DNA from: Nemertoderma westbladi
Taxonomy: Eukaryota; Xenacoelomorpha; Nemertodermatida; Nemertodermatidae
NCBI GenBank assembly: GCA_032718475.1
Contig: JAUCBJ010002641.1
Span: forward strand, 1-64,000
Length of the DNA stretch: 64,000 nucleotides
Reading direction: 5' to 3'
Positions 9,553-20,616 of the stretch are shown here, one piece after another. Each line of letters starts with the position of its first letter. The first letter of the stretch is position 1. The notes under the pieces are model-generated. The model ran no database searches. It had not been told where the DNA came from and saw nothing but the letters and a program-made list of their open reading frames with translations. The position numbers and the translations under genes are program-made.

Positions 9553-12500
9553 ATGTCTGATACTAAGCAGAACCTGTCAGACAGTCTATTAGATGTAACT
9601 ATCTGCGACTCAGATAGAGGTGTAGAACCCTCTAGTCGTAAGTCCAGTTCACCTCCCACTGTGAGGAAGGTCATCCCTCCAGTAGTAATAACAGAACCTA
9701 GGCTAGTCCAACATCGTAGGTCTATCATAGGCACTCGAGCTCAGGTCAAGCGGGACCAAGAAGCAGCGGAACAGCAACAACCCGCGAGTCAAGAACTTAT
9801 TACTCAGCGGCCCAGCAGCTCCAGTAGTGAGGATACTGTAGAGCTGACACCCGAGCGCGGAGCAGAGATGACGAACGTGGTTTATACTGATCCCCTTCTC
9901 ATCCTTCCTGCAGCCGTACTCACTAGGTTATTGATCGCGGTGGAAGAACACCAGATCGATTGGGCGAGAAGTCAACGACCAACTAGAGATAGTTATGCGG
10001 GATACACGAGTGAAGAACTGAAGTCTATTGTCGAGTCGCAATGGAACTTCCCCGGACCCGGACTCCCGTTTGATTTATCAGAAGCTGCCTGGGAAGACAT
10101 ACACTGGATGGGAGTAGCCAAGGAAACCATCGATCCAGCTGTATGGAAGAGGTCCGCAGCCGGATACGCACAAGGATTCTTCAGCTCTATGGAGCGAGTA
10201 GAAAAACAACTGTTTCAACAACCTCAAGGACCTCAAGAGCAGGGATCGCTGCTTTATCAAGTTAGAGAAAGAGTTCTGCGAATTAGGCTAATCTTATCCG
10301 CCTTTGAGGAGGCTTCTAAAAGAAGACAAGACACGTCGTTGCAAGTTGCCGTAAAGACTTGGTTTCAACGGGTGAGTCGCCAGGTTCAAGGAGCAGCTCA
10401 GTGGAAAGCTCAGTTGGAGGAGCGCTCAACCCATGGAGAATCAACGGACGCTACTTTTTCCCAAGTGGAAAGTGAAGCGACGGCAGAGAAACCGCATAAG
10501 AAGGATGCCATTGACATCTATCTGTCAGACTATCAGCGCTTTGTAGGAGACGCAGAGTTGAGGAGAAGGTTAGAGGGACTTAGCCCTAATAGCAAAGGAG
10601 CCAAACTTGTGTTGGATGCAATTGATGTGGATAGGTTAGCGGCGAATCAAGCTAAATTCGATGAACAACTCCGCATCGCTAGAGAAAAGGAAGAACAAGT
10701 AAGGAAAAAACGTATAGAAGACAGAAAGATAGCAGCCGTGGCAGAAGCAGAAAGAAAGGCGACCTTGGCAGAAGCAGTGGCAGAGGCAAAAGCGGCAGCG
10801 GCAGAAGCAAAAGCGGCAGCGGTGGCAGAAGCAGAACGGAGAGCAGCTGAAGAAACCATCCAATTAGAATTGGAAAACATTCAGGAGAATCAAGACTGCA
10901 TAAATAAACAGTTAACAGCTAGTAATATGCAGATGATGAATCGATCTACTCCCAAACGACAGGGATATACATCATCTGAGGAAGGCGATACCACCGATAC
11001 TGAAGGCAAAGGAAATAGATCTCGTCTAAGCAGACGTAAAAGAACATTCCACCGTCAGAAATTGCCTGATTTGCCTCCAGCTGTTAGAAGGCAACTAAAT
11101 AGCACCAACTTAGGTAGTACAGAACCCACAGACCAAATAATTAAAATCGAAAGACTCCCTACTATAGTAGATGAGCCTGAAACAATTAGGCCTGTTCTCG
11201 AAATCACCCCTTCGGTGATAGACACACCTGTACTCCCTGAAGTTACCTCTAAATTCCCTCTACATAGCACTAAGCTAACTGTGCCCCGTAGAACTGCCCA
11301 GGAGACAGTTCAGGTCCTGGATCCCGAGCGAAATATTCATAATTTGTCGCCCGTTGTCCCTCGTCCGCCCGCTACATCGTTGGCGACTCCCGCTTCTGCG
11401 GTCGAATGGGTGGACGAGATACGGCGGGGTATGGATATCCTGCTCGGGCAGATGCAGGAGGCTGTCCAGCAATTTAAGGGCACGGTAAGGGAAAGTAGAC
11501 TAGAGTTGCAAGAAGTGCAGCAAAGTATCGCGTTGGAACGCGATAAATTAGTAAATACGCAAAGGGGTATACCACCACCCCCTGTAACAATGTGTCAACC
11601 CGTTAGGTCTGAAGTATCTCATGCGCAAGGTGTGGAGCCTACACGCATCTATACTGCTAGCGAAGTAGAAACTCCTATAGTGAACCCTATTAAGGGTAAT
11701 TATAGACCTGTTGATAATGATATTCCCTATAGACCGGATCATAATCCGAGAAATTTATATACCGATAACTCGATATTAAATAACACGATGGCCCAAGAAA
11801 GTTTTACGCGTCAAATGGCTAGAACCGAAGCCCGGCAAGCGGTAAAGGTTGGAGAGATCGTCAAGTTCAATGGAGATGAGATGAAATGGTTACCTTTTAA
11901 TGAATATTACAAAGATAACATACAGAACTCTGTACTGTCGAATGGAGAGAAACTTAGGTTCCTCATAGAGTGCTTGGAAGGATCTCCCAAGTTAATGGCG
12001 TTAAAGTTTATTGGACATCCAGACGGATTAAGACAAGTTTGGGATACACTAAACATCAGGTATGGTAATAGGAATAATATCGCTAAGTATTTATATGCAA
12101 AATTAGTAGCGCCCAGAAAGTTCATCAGCAGTGGGATAATAGAGTTTTCCGATGAGATTCAAGAGATCTGTAGACAATTAGATTGGTTAGGTAAGTCTCA
12201 TGAATACCAAAGTTCTATGGTCATTGGAGCTGTGGCTTCTACTTTACCGAAAGGTGGGGTAGGCACACGCTGGGATAAGAAAGTACTATATATGATGGAA
12301 CAACAACGACGAGACCCTACCATGGCAGATCTCATGTCATTCCTGGATGGAGAAGTGAAATTACAGCTCCTGAAACTGTCCAGAGAGAAGACACCGGAAA
12401 ACAAGGTAAGTGAAAAACCCGTCTCTAGGAGAAAAGTAACACCAGTGTGTTATACAGACGACGGCGAAAGCCAGACTTCTCAAGGAGAAGATAGCGGGAA

Positions 12501-15500
12501 GGACACCGATAGATCTTATTACGTGAATAAAATGCCTAAAGATCAGGTGAGTAAATTCAAGGCTCGAACAAATGACAGGAGAGAACAGGTAAGAAAAACT
12601 CCTCCTACGTCTCCCAAGAGAATTCAGGTGAGAAAGCCCGAAGACAAAGCAAGTGTACACAATGTGACTCAGAGTAAGGTGAGTAACATCAAACCGAAAT
12701 GTGCGCTATGTGACGGGACCCACCGTTTGAATATGTGTGATGAATTCCTGAAGAAATCATTAACTGAGAGACGTGAAGTCATGTGGGATAAGCGGTTATG
12801 TTATAATTGCCTCAGACAAGGACACCAACGGCGTACCTGTTTCTCTGACATAAGGTGTGCGAAGTGTGGTGCGAAACATCATATCTTATTGCACGCTGAA
12901 TTCGAGCGAAATAGTCCGAATCAGGTAAGTGATTCCGAACTGCATGTCCAATTCAGTGATGTGAACGACACTGATCAATCTGAGATGGAAGGATTCTATA
13001 CGGATGAGTTCTCCGACGAAAACGAATCCTGTTACCTGATAAATACCGCAGTGTATCGAGCACTCACATATGAAAAAGATACAGACAGCGACCTCACTAT
13101 AACTACTTCTGAACGACAACCATCTTGGAAAGAGTCATCTTCCAATGTAGGGATTAGAGAATTTCCTGTGGTCCAGGTAAGGGTTCACGGACCTAAACGG
13201 AGTTACGTAGTGAATGCCCTCCTTGACTCCGGTAGTACAGGAACATTCATCGACCAAGAGCTAGCCGAAGACATATTTGCTGGACAACCCAAGTTCCGAA
13301 CTACGCTCAACATGTCAGGCATTATGCAAGCCTGGAAATCCACAATAACAGCGGATTATTATGTAGGAGCGTTGTCCACCCCACAGGACGAACTAGGAGA
13401 ACATAGCATCAGGTCAGTGAAAATGGTAGCTATAAAGAACTTCGCTACTACCCAAGCAGACCTTTATAATTGGGACGAGGATGAGAGCATCCAACATCTT
13501 AACATACCTCGATTCCAGACTGATTATCCTGGAGTGCAAATACTCATCGGCCAAAACGCGCATGAGGCGCTGGAGACATTAGAGAAACGGCCTGCTCAAC
13601 CGCAGCCACTACAGACCTATGCGGTAAGAACTAGAGTAGGTTGGTACTTTACTGGACCTTCCCGTAGAACACTCAGAGAAAGACTACCGCAGGAGCGAGT
13701 TTGCCAGGTGAGTGAATGGGAAGATGATACTAGTGAAGGAGACGATTTAACTGAGGGAACTCCATACTCCTCAGATAACGACGACATTCACCAGCTTTTT
13801 GACGAGGAGAATACTATCAATCTCCTTAAAGAAAACGAGGCTTGGCAAAACCAAGTTAACTTATGTCAACTTCTTTATTCATCTGAACGAGAAGCTTATA
13901 ACGACGAGTTAAATGACGCCATTGAGCGTTGTAATGCCAAGACTCGAGATGAACATGCTGTACGATTCTTTACGCAAGAGGCAGTAGAGCCCAATTCCTA
14001 CGATAAGGCCTTATCAGTGGAAGAGGAAAGGGCCAAGCAGATCCAAGAGACAACTACACGTTTCATCAAAGATCAAGGTAGGTATGAAGTCGGTTTACCT
14101 TTTCGCAAGAAAGAACCGAAGTTCATCAATAACAGACCTTTGGCGGAAAAAAGAATCGCGCAACTCCATCGACGCCTTACGGCTAATTCTTCAGCTAAAG
14201 CAATGTATCAAACACAGCTGGAAAAGTTTATTAATAAGGGATACGCGGAGAGGGTACCGGAAGAAACACCTGTGACTGAAAGAACGTATTATTTAACTCA
14301 CCATTACGTTCCTAAACCCGGTAAACCCCATGAAGTGAGAGTAGTGTTTGATGGCTCTGCTCTTTACATGGGTCAATCCCTTAACTCTGAATTGTTACCC
14401 GGACCCAACTTACTTCAATCTTTGTTGGGAATTCTTTTAAGATTGAGACAATATGCGATTGCTTTCGCCTCCGATATAGAAGGCATGTTCTTGCAAGTCA
14501 AAGTGTTGGATAGGGATCGAGATAGCTTACGATTTCTATGGTGGCCCGAAGGAGACCTCAACCAGAAACCGGTGGAGTACTGGATGACCATCCAGGCCTT
14601 TGGAATAATCTCAAGCCCTTCCAACGCCTGTTCAGTAGTGCGTACCACTGCAGAGGACAACCGAGAGGCCTTCTCTAAGGAAGTGATCGACAACATCAAG
14701 CGAGACATATACATGGACGACAATCTGAAGTCCCTTCCATCAGTTGAGGAAGCCATTGAGGTCGCTAAAGGAACGGTAGAGTGCTTAAAAAGAGGTGGGT
14801 TTCGATTAACGAAATTCACCAGCAACTCCCGTGAGTTTCTGGAGTCGATTCCCGCGGAAGATCGAGGAGCGAAAGATCTCGATTTGATCAAAGATGATCT
14901 GCCAGAAACCAAGACACTCGGCTTGAAATGGGACACAGAGCGAGATATCCTGTTTTTCCAACTAAAACAGCGAGATAATCCAGTTCGAACCAAACGGATT
15001 TGCTTAAGTATACTGAGCACTTATTTCGATCCATTGGGATTTATTAGCCCAGTTATATTGATTGCTCGGAGTTTGGTACAACAAATGTGGCTTGAAAACC
15101 ACTCATGGGACGATCCACTTAAGGGAGAATTATTAAAGAAGTGGATGAAATGGGAAGATTCTCTACCGGCGATCGAGGATTTTATAATTTCCCGTTCATA
15201 TTTTGGTCATGTTCTCCCTACGTATTCCTATCAACTCCATGTGTTTGGAGACGCCAGCGATATGGGAATAGGTATAGTAGCCTACCTAAGAGTGGAAACT
15301 CCGGATGGAATCAAAGTCGCCTTGGTTACTTCTAAGGCATTAATCAACAACAAGTTGAAAGTTCCTCGAGCGGAGTTAAAGGCGGCTCTATACGCTACAG
15401 CCATCGGCCGGAATGTAACAGAACAGATTGATTATCCATTAGAGAAAACTGTCTATTGGACCGACGCTTTACTCGTGTTAGAGTATATAACCAATGAAGT

Positions 15501-17595
15501 CTGTCAGTTCAGCGTCTTCGTTACCAACAGGGTAGCCATCATACTTAGTCGCACGACGATAGACCAATGGAGACATTGCCCCGGAACGATTAATCCAGCA
15601 GACATCGCCTCCCGAGGAGCGACTCCAAAGGAATTGGTAAATACTCCCGAATGGTTAGGAGGACCCGACTTTCTCTTCCAAGAAGAAGAAGAATGGCCTC
15701 CCCACCTCACAACAGCAGAGATCAGACAGGCCAAGGGAGCGGAGAAAGTTAAACCCAAAACTCGAGCGAGTAAATCGAAGTTGTTTAAACCTGCGGTTGA
15801 TCTATCTGTATTATTTACTTCCGGAGAGGATGCTTTGGATCAGAAACCCACCGCCACGACCAAAGAAGTCTTGGAAATCCGTGACAAGGATTGGAAATCT
15901 GGAATACCAGATATCGCGCAAGGACTCTCACCTCTCTTGCAGAGAGCGATACGTCACTACAGTTCCTGGAATCGGCTCTGTAAAGCTGTTACCTATTTGA
16001 AACGATGTTTTCATCATCGTTACTCCGGGACAAAGACCAATAGTGATGATGCTCCATCAACATCTGCACGAGTCCATGTTGTTAAAGATCTTCCTAAGTA
16101 CAAGATATCCTACAGGTTTCTAAAAGAGAAGATCAGTTACCAGGAGCATGATGAAACCAACAAACAGATGCTGAGACTACTACAATGTTATGAGGATTCC
16201 GATAAGTATTTCCTGTTGTTAAGAAATCCGCAGATGCGCTTAAGGGATCGCTTCTCTAGTACCATGATAGATGGATTAATACGTGTTGGAGGTAGACTAA
16301 CCAACGCCCCGTTATCCTTTGACACTAAGTTTCCCATACTTATTAGAAATCTTGATATACAAATCAAAATGATTGTAGATGTTCATAGCAAACTGTACCA
16401 TGCTGGTAGAGAACGAGTTCTGAGCGAAATTCGAACTCGCTACTATTTTTATAAACCTCGTAGGGCTCTGAACCAAGTTCTTAGGAACTGCATACCCTGT
16501 AGGAAAGCATTCAGTAGGCCTTTAACACAGCGAGAGGCAGAATTACCTAGGGAAAGAGTAAGCTTCTATGAACCACCCTTTACTAATACCGATGTGGATT
16601 TATTTGGTCCTATTGAAGTATATCGTGCCCGGACTATAGTCAAGAGATGGTGTGTCATCTTCGTTTGTATGACTTGTAGAGCTATCCATCTCGATATGGT
16701 AAACGATCTATCCACCAACAGCTTCGTGTTGAGTTTACGACGACAGATCGCTCGCTTCGGAACCAGTAACACGATGAGATCGGATAAGGGAATGAACTTC
16801 ATTGGCGCCAATAACGAAATTCAAGCTTACGTAAAGGACTGGAACATAAGACAGGTGGACGATCAGCTAAGGATAACAGCGTCTAGCTGGACCTTCAACG
16901 CCGCCGACGCCCCTTGGTGGGGAGGAAGTTGGGAGAGATTGATTAGGAGCGTGAAGACTGTGTTCCACTTTATTGTGCCTTGTCGCGCTTATCTCACCGA
17001 CGAACTATTGCGGACGTTAATGGAGGAAATCGCCGCCTATCTCAACGAAAGACCGCTTATGCCAGTCTCTTCAAATCCTGATTCCCTGGAAGCGCTAACA
17101 CCCGCGCACTTTCTACTGAAGAAGCCCGTAGCCATGCTCCCACGATCGGAGATCACAGACGGAGACGAGTACTGTCGTCGAACCTGGCAACTTATGCAGT
17201 TGCTATCCCATCGTTTCGCTGACCATTTCGAGAAACATTACCTGCCCACTCTACAACTTCGAACTAAGTGGTTTGCGCAGCAAGAAAACGTCAGCGCTGG
17301 AGACATGGTGCTTATTGTGGACCCCGATCTCCCACGTAAGCGATGGCAAACAGGACGTATCATCGAGACTTATATCTCGAGCGATGGTTTGGTGAGATCA
17401 GTAGAGCTCGTCGTCATGCGGCGTAACTTTAAGAAACCAGGGATAGTCTTTGAGACTCAACAGCTCAACCGCCCAGTGGGTCGTTTATATTTACTGGAAA
17501 GAGACAGAGAGCTCTCCGGAAACTATGGAAGGCAAGAAACTCTTCCCACGACCACTTCCCTAATCCAACCGACATCTAGGGACTCCCCAACTTAA
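9553..17595 (+). CDS. gag-pol: BEL/Pao Gag-Pol polyprotein, intact (2680 codons)
   Basis: One uninterrupted ORF from ATG 9553 to TAA 17595. Order: acidic/Ser-rich N-terminus; Ala/Glu/Lys coiled coil (about residues 370-450); Gag domain of DUF1759 type (about 770-910, VKFNGDEMKWLPF to IGAVASTLP); three zinc knuckles (CALCDGTHRLNMC, CYNCLRQGHQRRTC, CAKCGAKHHILLH; about 1050-1115); aspartic protease with DSGS (ALLDSGSTGTFI, about 1224); RT with YMDD (about 1720); RNase H (VFGDASDMG, AELKAALYA, YWTDALLVLEYI); integrase with HHCC zinc site and DDE residues in NTDVDLFGP, RSDKGMNFIG and SWERL (about 2347-2460); and the BEL C-terminal block. All catalytic motifs are present, so the protein could be active. 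Many CAG|GTRAG donor-like sites lie in frame around the knuckles and protease (see findings). Confidence 0.97.
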   Translation: MSDTKQNLSDSLLDVTICDSDRGVEPSSRKSSSPPTVRKVIPPVVITEPRLVQHRRSIIGTRAQVKRDQEAAEQQQPASQELITQRPSSSSSEDTVELTPERGAEMTNVVYTDPLLILPAAVLTRLLIAVEEHQIDWARSQRPTRDSYAGYTSEELKSIVESQWNFPGPGLPFDLSEAAWEDIHWMGVAKETIDPAVWKRSAAGYAQGFFSSMERVEKQLFQQPQGPQEQGSLLYQVRERVLRIRLILSAFEEASKRRQDTSLQVAVKTWFQRVSRQVQGAAQWKAQLEERSTHGESTDATFSQVESEATAEKPHKKDAIDIYLSDYQRFVGDAELRRRLEGLSPNSKGAKLVLDAIDVDRLAANQAKFDEQLRIAREKEEQVRKKRIEDRKIAAVAEAERKATLAEAVAEAKAAAAEAKAAAVAEAERRAAEETIQLELENIQENQDCINKQLTASNMQMMNRSTPKRQGYTSSEEGDTTDTEGKGNRSRLSRRKRTFHRQKLPDLPPAVRRQLNSTNLGSTEPTDQIIKIERLPTIVDEPETIRPVLEITPSVIDTPVLPEVTSKFPLHSTKLTVPRRTAQETVQVLDPERNIHNLSPVVPRPPATSLATPASAVEWVDEIRRGMDILLGQMQEAVQQFKGTVRESRLELQEVQQSIALERDKLVNTQRGIPPPPVTMCQPVRSEVSHAQGVEPTRIYTASEVETPIVNPIKGNYRPVDNDIPYRPDHNPRNLYTDNSILNNTMAQESFTRQMARTEARQAVKVGEIVKFNGDEMKWLPFNEYYKDNIQNSVLSNGEKLRFLIECLEGSPKLMALKFIGHPDGLRQVWDTLNIRYGNRNNIAKYLYAKLVAPRKFISSGIIEFSDEIQEICRQLDWLGKSHEYQSSMVIGAVASTLPKGGVGTRWDKKVLYMMEQQRRDPTMADLMSFLDGEVKLQLLKLSREKTPENKVSEKPVSRRKVTPVCYTDDGESQTSQGEDSGKDTDRSYYVNKMPKDQVSKFKARTNDRREQVRKTPPTSPKRIQVRKPEDKASVHNVTQSKVSNIKPKCALCDGTHRLNMCDEFLKKSLTERREVMWDKRLCYNCLRQGHQRRTCFSDIRCAKCGAKHHILLHAEFERNSPNQVSDSELHVQFSDVNDTDQSEMEGFYTDEFSDENESCYLINTAVYRALTYEKDTDSDLTITTSERQPSWKESSSNVGIREFPVVQVRVHGPKRSYVVNALLDSGSTGTFIDQELAEDIFAGQPKFRTTLNMSGIMQAWKSTITADYYVGALSTPQDELGEHSIRSVKMVAIKNFATTQADLYNWDEDESIQHLNIPRFQTDYPGVQILIGQNAHEALETLEKRPAQPQPLQTYAVRTRVGWYFTGPSRRTLRERLPQERVCQVSEWEDDTSEGDDLTEGTPYSSDNDDIHQLFDEENTINLLKENEAWQNQVNLCQLLYSSEREAYNDELNDAIERCNAKTRDEHAVRFFTQEAVEPNSYDKALSVEEERAKQIQETTTRFIKDQGRYEVGLPFRKKEPKFINNRPLAEKRIAQLHRRLTANSSAKAMYQTQLEKFINKGYAERVPEETPVTERTYYLTHHYVPKPGKPHEVRVVFDGSALYMGQSLNSELLPGPNLLQSLLGILLRLRQYAIAFASDIEGMFLQVKVLDRDRDSLRFLWWPEGDLNQKPVEYWMTIQAFGIISSPSNACSVVRTTAEDNREAFSKEVIDNIKRDIYMDDNLKSLPSVEEAIEVAKGTVECLKRGGFRLTKFTSNSREFLESIPAEDRGAKDLDLIKDDLPETKTLGLKWDTERDILFFQLKQRDNPVRTKRICLSILSTYFDPLGFISPVILIARSLVQQMWLENHSWDDPLKGELLKKWMKWEDSLPAIEDFIISRSYFGHVLPTYSYQLHVFGDASDMGIGIVAYLRVETPDGIKVALVTSKALINNKLKVPRAELKAALYATAIGRNVTEQIDYPLEKTVYWTDALLVLEYITNEVCQFSVFVTNRVAIILSRTTIDQWRHCPGTINPADIASRGATPKELVNTPEWLGGPDFLFQEEEEWPPHLTTAEIRQAKGAEKVKPKTRASKSKLFKPAVDLSVLFTSGEDALDQKPTATTKEVLEIRDKDWKSGIPDIAQGLSPLLQRAIRHYSSWNRLCKAVTYLKRCFHHRYSGTKTNSDDAPSTSARVHVVKDLPKYKISYRFLKEKISYQEHDETNKQMLRLLQCYEDSDKYFLLLRNPQMRLRDRFSSTMIDGLIRVGGRLTNAPLSFDTKFPILIRNLDIQIKMIVDVHSKLYHAGRERVLSEIRTRYYFYKPRRALNQVLRNCIPCRKAFSRPLTQREAELPRERVSFYEPPFTNTDVDLFGPIEVYRARTIVKRWCVIFVCMTCRAIHLDMVNDLSTNSFVLSLRRQIARFGTSNTMRSDKGMNFIGANNEIQAYVKDWNIRQVDDQLRITASSWTFNAADAPWWGGSWERLIRSVKTVFHFIVPCRAYLTDELLRTLMEEIAAYLNERPLMPVSSNPDSLEALTPAHFLLKKPVAMLPRSEITDGDEYCRRTWQLMQLLSHRFADHFEKHYLPTLQLRTKWFAQQENVSAGDMVLIVDPDLPRKRWQTGRIIETYISSDGLVRSVELVVMRRNFKKPGIVFETQQLNRPVGRLYLLERDRELSGNYGRQETLPTTTSLIQPTSRDSPT

Positions 17596-19190
17596 TATCG
17601 TTCGGAGTGGGCGTGTGACTCTATTATTTTATATTATTTTATTATTTTTATATTTATGTATGTATTACTATGTAATTTTATTATAATCGTTTTATTTAAT
17701 TTAGTAGAATAGTGCAATATATTCGTGTTTATTACGTACGTAATTACTTATATTATATTTAGTGCGACGGCGAAGAAATAATTCTTTTTCTCTTTCCTTA
17801 CTGTCCGTATCATATTATAAATACGTGACTACAGTAAGATGAAATGTCCGTACTTATTAAAGTACAATAAAGCCACTACTATATTCAAGTATTATTGGTA
17901 GGCAGAGTATTAGGAATGCAAAGTTCAGATCCTCGTGTCTCGGCTAAACCAAGCTCTGGGTAGACCTTGGAAACGACTTGCCTCTTCCCACTGACATTGC
18001 TTCGTGCGATATTGCTCTCATACCGTATATTAAATAATACATATAGTAGCGTGATGTCCCTTTAACAGTAGCGTATAACGCAAAATAAATCTGTTAAACC
18101 CTTTGACCATCTGCAATTCTAGTCGATTAAGATATCGCGGCACCCACCGATATACTTGAAAGACAAATTATAGAATCAGTGGTTAACGTCCCCAGACAAG
18201 TTCTGGAATAAATCGGTGCCCATCTCAAATATTAATTATTTAATATTTGCAAATCTAATAAATCAAATCTGTAAAATTCAGATCCTTCAACAATTCTAGT
18301 CAATTAAGATATCGTAGTATTTACCGATATTCTTAAAAAGACAATTTTCATAGAATTAAGGATCTTGTGTCCCCAGATATGTTCTAGAATCAAAATATGT
18401 CAATTTAATTATCAAATAATAAAATTTCAGGGAATAAATTTAAATTCATGCCTTTTAATGAATTTAATAAATTGCCATTTTTACGCAATTTATAACATTC
18501 CCAAAATTCCATTAATTAATAGATCAAGGGAGCGGAGATTTATCTTATTATGCGTATGAGTGTGCGAAAGTCTCCCAAACATAGTCAATAGCCGATAAAA
18601 TTCATAAAGTCATGTATAAACAGGACATTGACTATTAAAGAATTACTATTAAATAACATCCCAGATCTGTATGCATTGGAATTACCCTAATTCTACCGCT
18701 AGCTTTGCATAATGTCACCATAGCAACAACCACGCTAGAATTAGAATTGAGTAAAAAGAACCATAGAAAGCTTGTCCCATTGAATAGCATAGGGAATAAA
18801 TAGCGCACTGCTAGTATCCAAGGATACATAACAATACAGTGACATTCTGGAAGGCATTGACTAACGGACAAATGGCCCGAATGTGTGTAGTTGTGACAAG
18901 TTGTGTGGTATTTGTGAGTTTATAGGTGAATGTTACTGCTAAAGTGTGTTTACAGTAGCTAGTTGCAATCGCAAAAGTAACCTAACTCTCCAAGGAAAAC
19001 CTGACGTACATCTAAGCCTTTGGGACGGACAGTCGAGTGACTTGTGCCGGTTGTCGTTGTCGTTGTGCGGCTACGTCGTTGGCGAAAGTACAGCGGCGAC
19101 GACACATCGGCGCTGAGGATCTCGTACTGTCCGGGGGTTGATTGGAGTAGGCAGCGACGCCCGCTCGCCTAAATATAAACTCATTATAAT
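17596..19190 (+). other. Post-pol non-coding region of element 2
   Basis: AT-rich, with no credible ORF. It includes a diverged direct duplication (about 18113-18210 and 18289-18395; shared motifs CAATTCTAGTC, ATTAAGATATCG, GTCCCCAGA). From about 19000 the base composition turns GC-rich (CGTTGTCGTTGTGCGGC, GGCGACGACAC), just before the putative accessory gene. That change could mark its 5' exon or promoter, but no TATA box or donor was decided. Confidence 0.5.
18113..18395. repeat. Diverged direct repeat in post-pol region
   Basis: Two copies of about 100 bp, 176 bp apart, share CAATTCTAGTC, GATTAAGATATCG, CACCGATAT or TACCGATAT, GACAA, TAGAAT and GTCCCCAGA. Confidence 0.7.
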
Positions 19191-19988
19191 ATGGATAAAC
19201 TCATATATAGCAGATATGACGGAGTTGATAGAAGATGGTCTTGGTATCGGGGAGTGATATACTCTACTTTTACAAGCGTTTGTTGATAGCTTAATACGCG
19301 GCGACGTTAGTCCAACTGCTGCGGAGGACGATGGTCGTTATATCGAACCGCCAATGTCCCAAGAGCAGCTCGCGCGCGAGTTGGACTATAGAAAATTCGC
19401 CGCTCGATATACACAGCGTAATGGTACGTATATGGTCTTCTTAACTACTGGTCATCCTATCGATTAACATAATACGGACTATGTCGACTATATATCCTGC
19501 CCAGCGGAGTCGGAACCATAAACTGAAATTCGAATGCGAAATTTCTATTCGAAATCGACTCGAAAGAAAAGACACTAAAGAAACAAATAAACGCGGTAAC
19601 TCCAACGTATATTTGGAATTCTTGACAGAAGCATTGTAACAACAAATAAATATCACCCGCGTTTCCCCTACCAGACGTGCGTCTTTGGTATTATTACGAT
19701 AAATGCCCTAGACCCAACTAATAAACGGAAAGACATAAACATCCACGGAAACGTTGTGTTAAACACAGTTGTGCTCGTTATATTTACTGGAGTTTCGAGC
19801 GAAACTTGTTTGACGTATCACCTATGCTCACTCGGCTCGAACGATCCTGGAGTAAACCTACGATCAAAGTCCCGGAATACTCGGTCAAACCTCCTCATTC
19901 CTTAGTTGGACCTCAGACCTGCGATCCTGGTGGTGTCGCGGATCCTCGCGGACTGTATTCACTGTTCAAAGATCTAGTGCTACCCTAA
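19191..19988 (+). pseudogene. Putative two-exon accessory gene of BEL element 2
   Basis: Exon 1 runs to 19423. ATG 19191 opens one frame; ATG 19216 opens another that meets a TGA at 19255-19257 and then reads on for 69 codons. The two frames look like one gene broken by one small indel near 19255. A donor (AATG|GTACGTAT, 19424) and an acceptor after a pyrimidine-rich stretch (TTTCCCCTACCAG|ACGTG, intron end 19674) define a 251-bp intron. Joining them makes one Asp codon at the junction and keeps the frame into exon 2 (VRLWYYYDKC, then YIYWSFERNLFDV and SWSKPTIKV). Exon 2 meets TAATAA at about 19719, next to an ACTAATAAAC branch-point-like sequence, so a second small intron is an alternative to two stops. 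The last stop is at 19986-19988. No family is recognised. No signal peptide or membrane segment is seen, so it does not look like env. Confidence 0.5.
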
Positions 19989-20340
19989 CAATTAATCGGT
20001 AACACTCCGACAGTGATTTCTACCTAGCCGCCCATCTTACCTAGCCGGATTATGACGCGGACACCTAATATCACTATCCAACCGTATGGTCGTCCCGTTT
20101 AACGCAATACAACCCTTCATCAAGGTGAAGGAGAGCGTTGTACGAAACGAGTTAAACTCTATTCTATAAAGATCAAAAAAGAAATCTGCGTTTGTTCAGA
20201 TATACGTAAGTTATAACAGTAAGTCCAATCGATAAACGAATTGGCCTTATCTCAGTTCGATTAGGAAATCTCGAATCTCAAAGAAGATATCAAGCTTAGA
20301 AAACCCTATTCTTTGCGAGAGTTTTGGACGAACGTATCCC

Positions 20341-20547
20341 ATGACAAGCGGAGGAAAATCAGCTCGAGGAGAAGCATATCGAAATGGACGAGACACCGAC
20401 CGTAAACCCAAACCTTCTAATGCAATCATATTGCACCCTTCGCCTAGGAGCTACAGCCCTCCTCATAAAGTGGCTCGCCCCAAAGAGAAAAGGACTCTCG
20501 CTAGCCTCAAGAAACTGCGTAAACGCCGTCCACGCAAGAAAGACTAA
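20341..20547 (+). CDS. Small basic ORF before the 3' LTR of element 2, possible last exon
   Basis: 68 codons, ATG 20341 to TAA 20547. The second half is rich in Lys, Arg, Pro and Ser (SPRSYSPPHKVARPKEKR, KKLRKRRPRKKD at the end), like an RNA- or nucleus-targeting tail. It lies downstream of the putative spliced gene and could be its last exon. Element 1 has a comparable basic tail in the same position (TKKRPREED, 23900-23951), which supports a real product, though similarity between the two is limited to composition. Confidence 0.45.
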   Translation: MTSGGKSARGEAYRNGRDTDRKPKPSNAIILHPSPRSYSPPHKVARPKEKRTLASLKKLRKRRPRKKD

Positions 20548-20616
20548 CTGTTTAGAGTATTTTTATATTTTAGAAACTGTGATTTTGTATATTTTATAGA
20601 CTTAAATCCCATTTTC

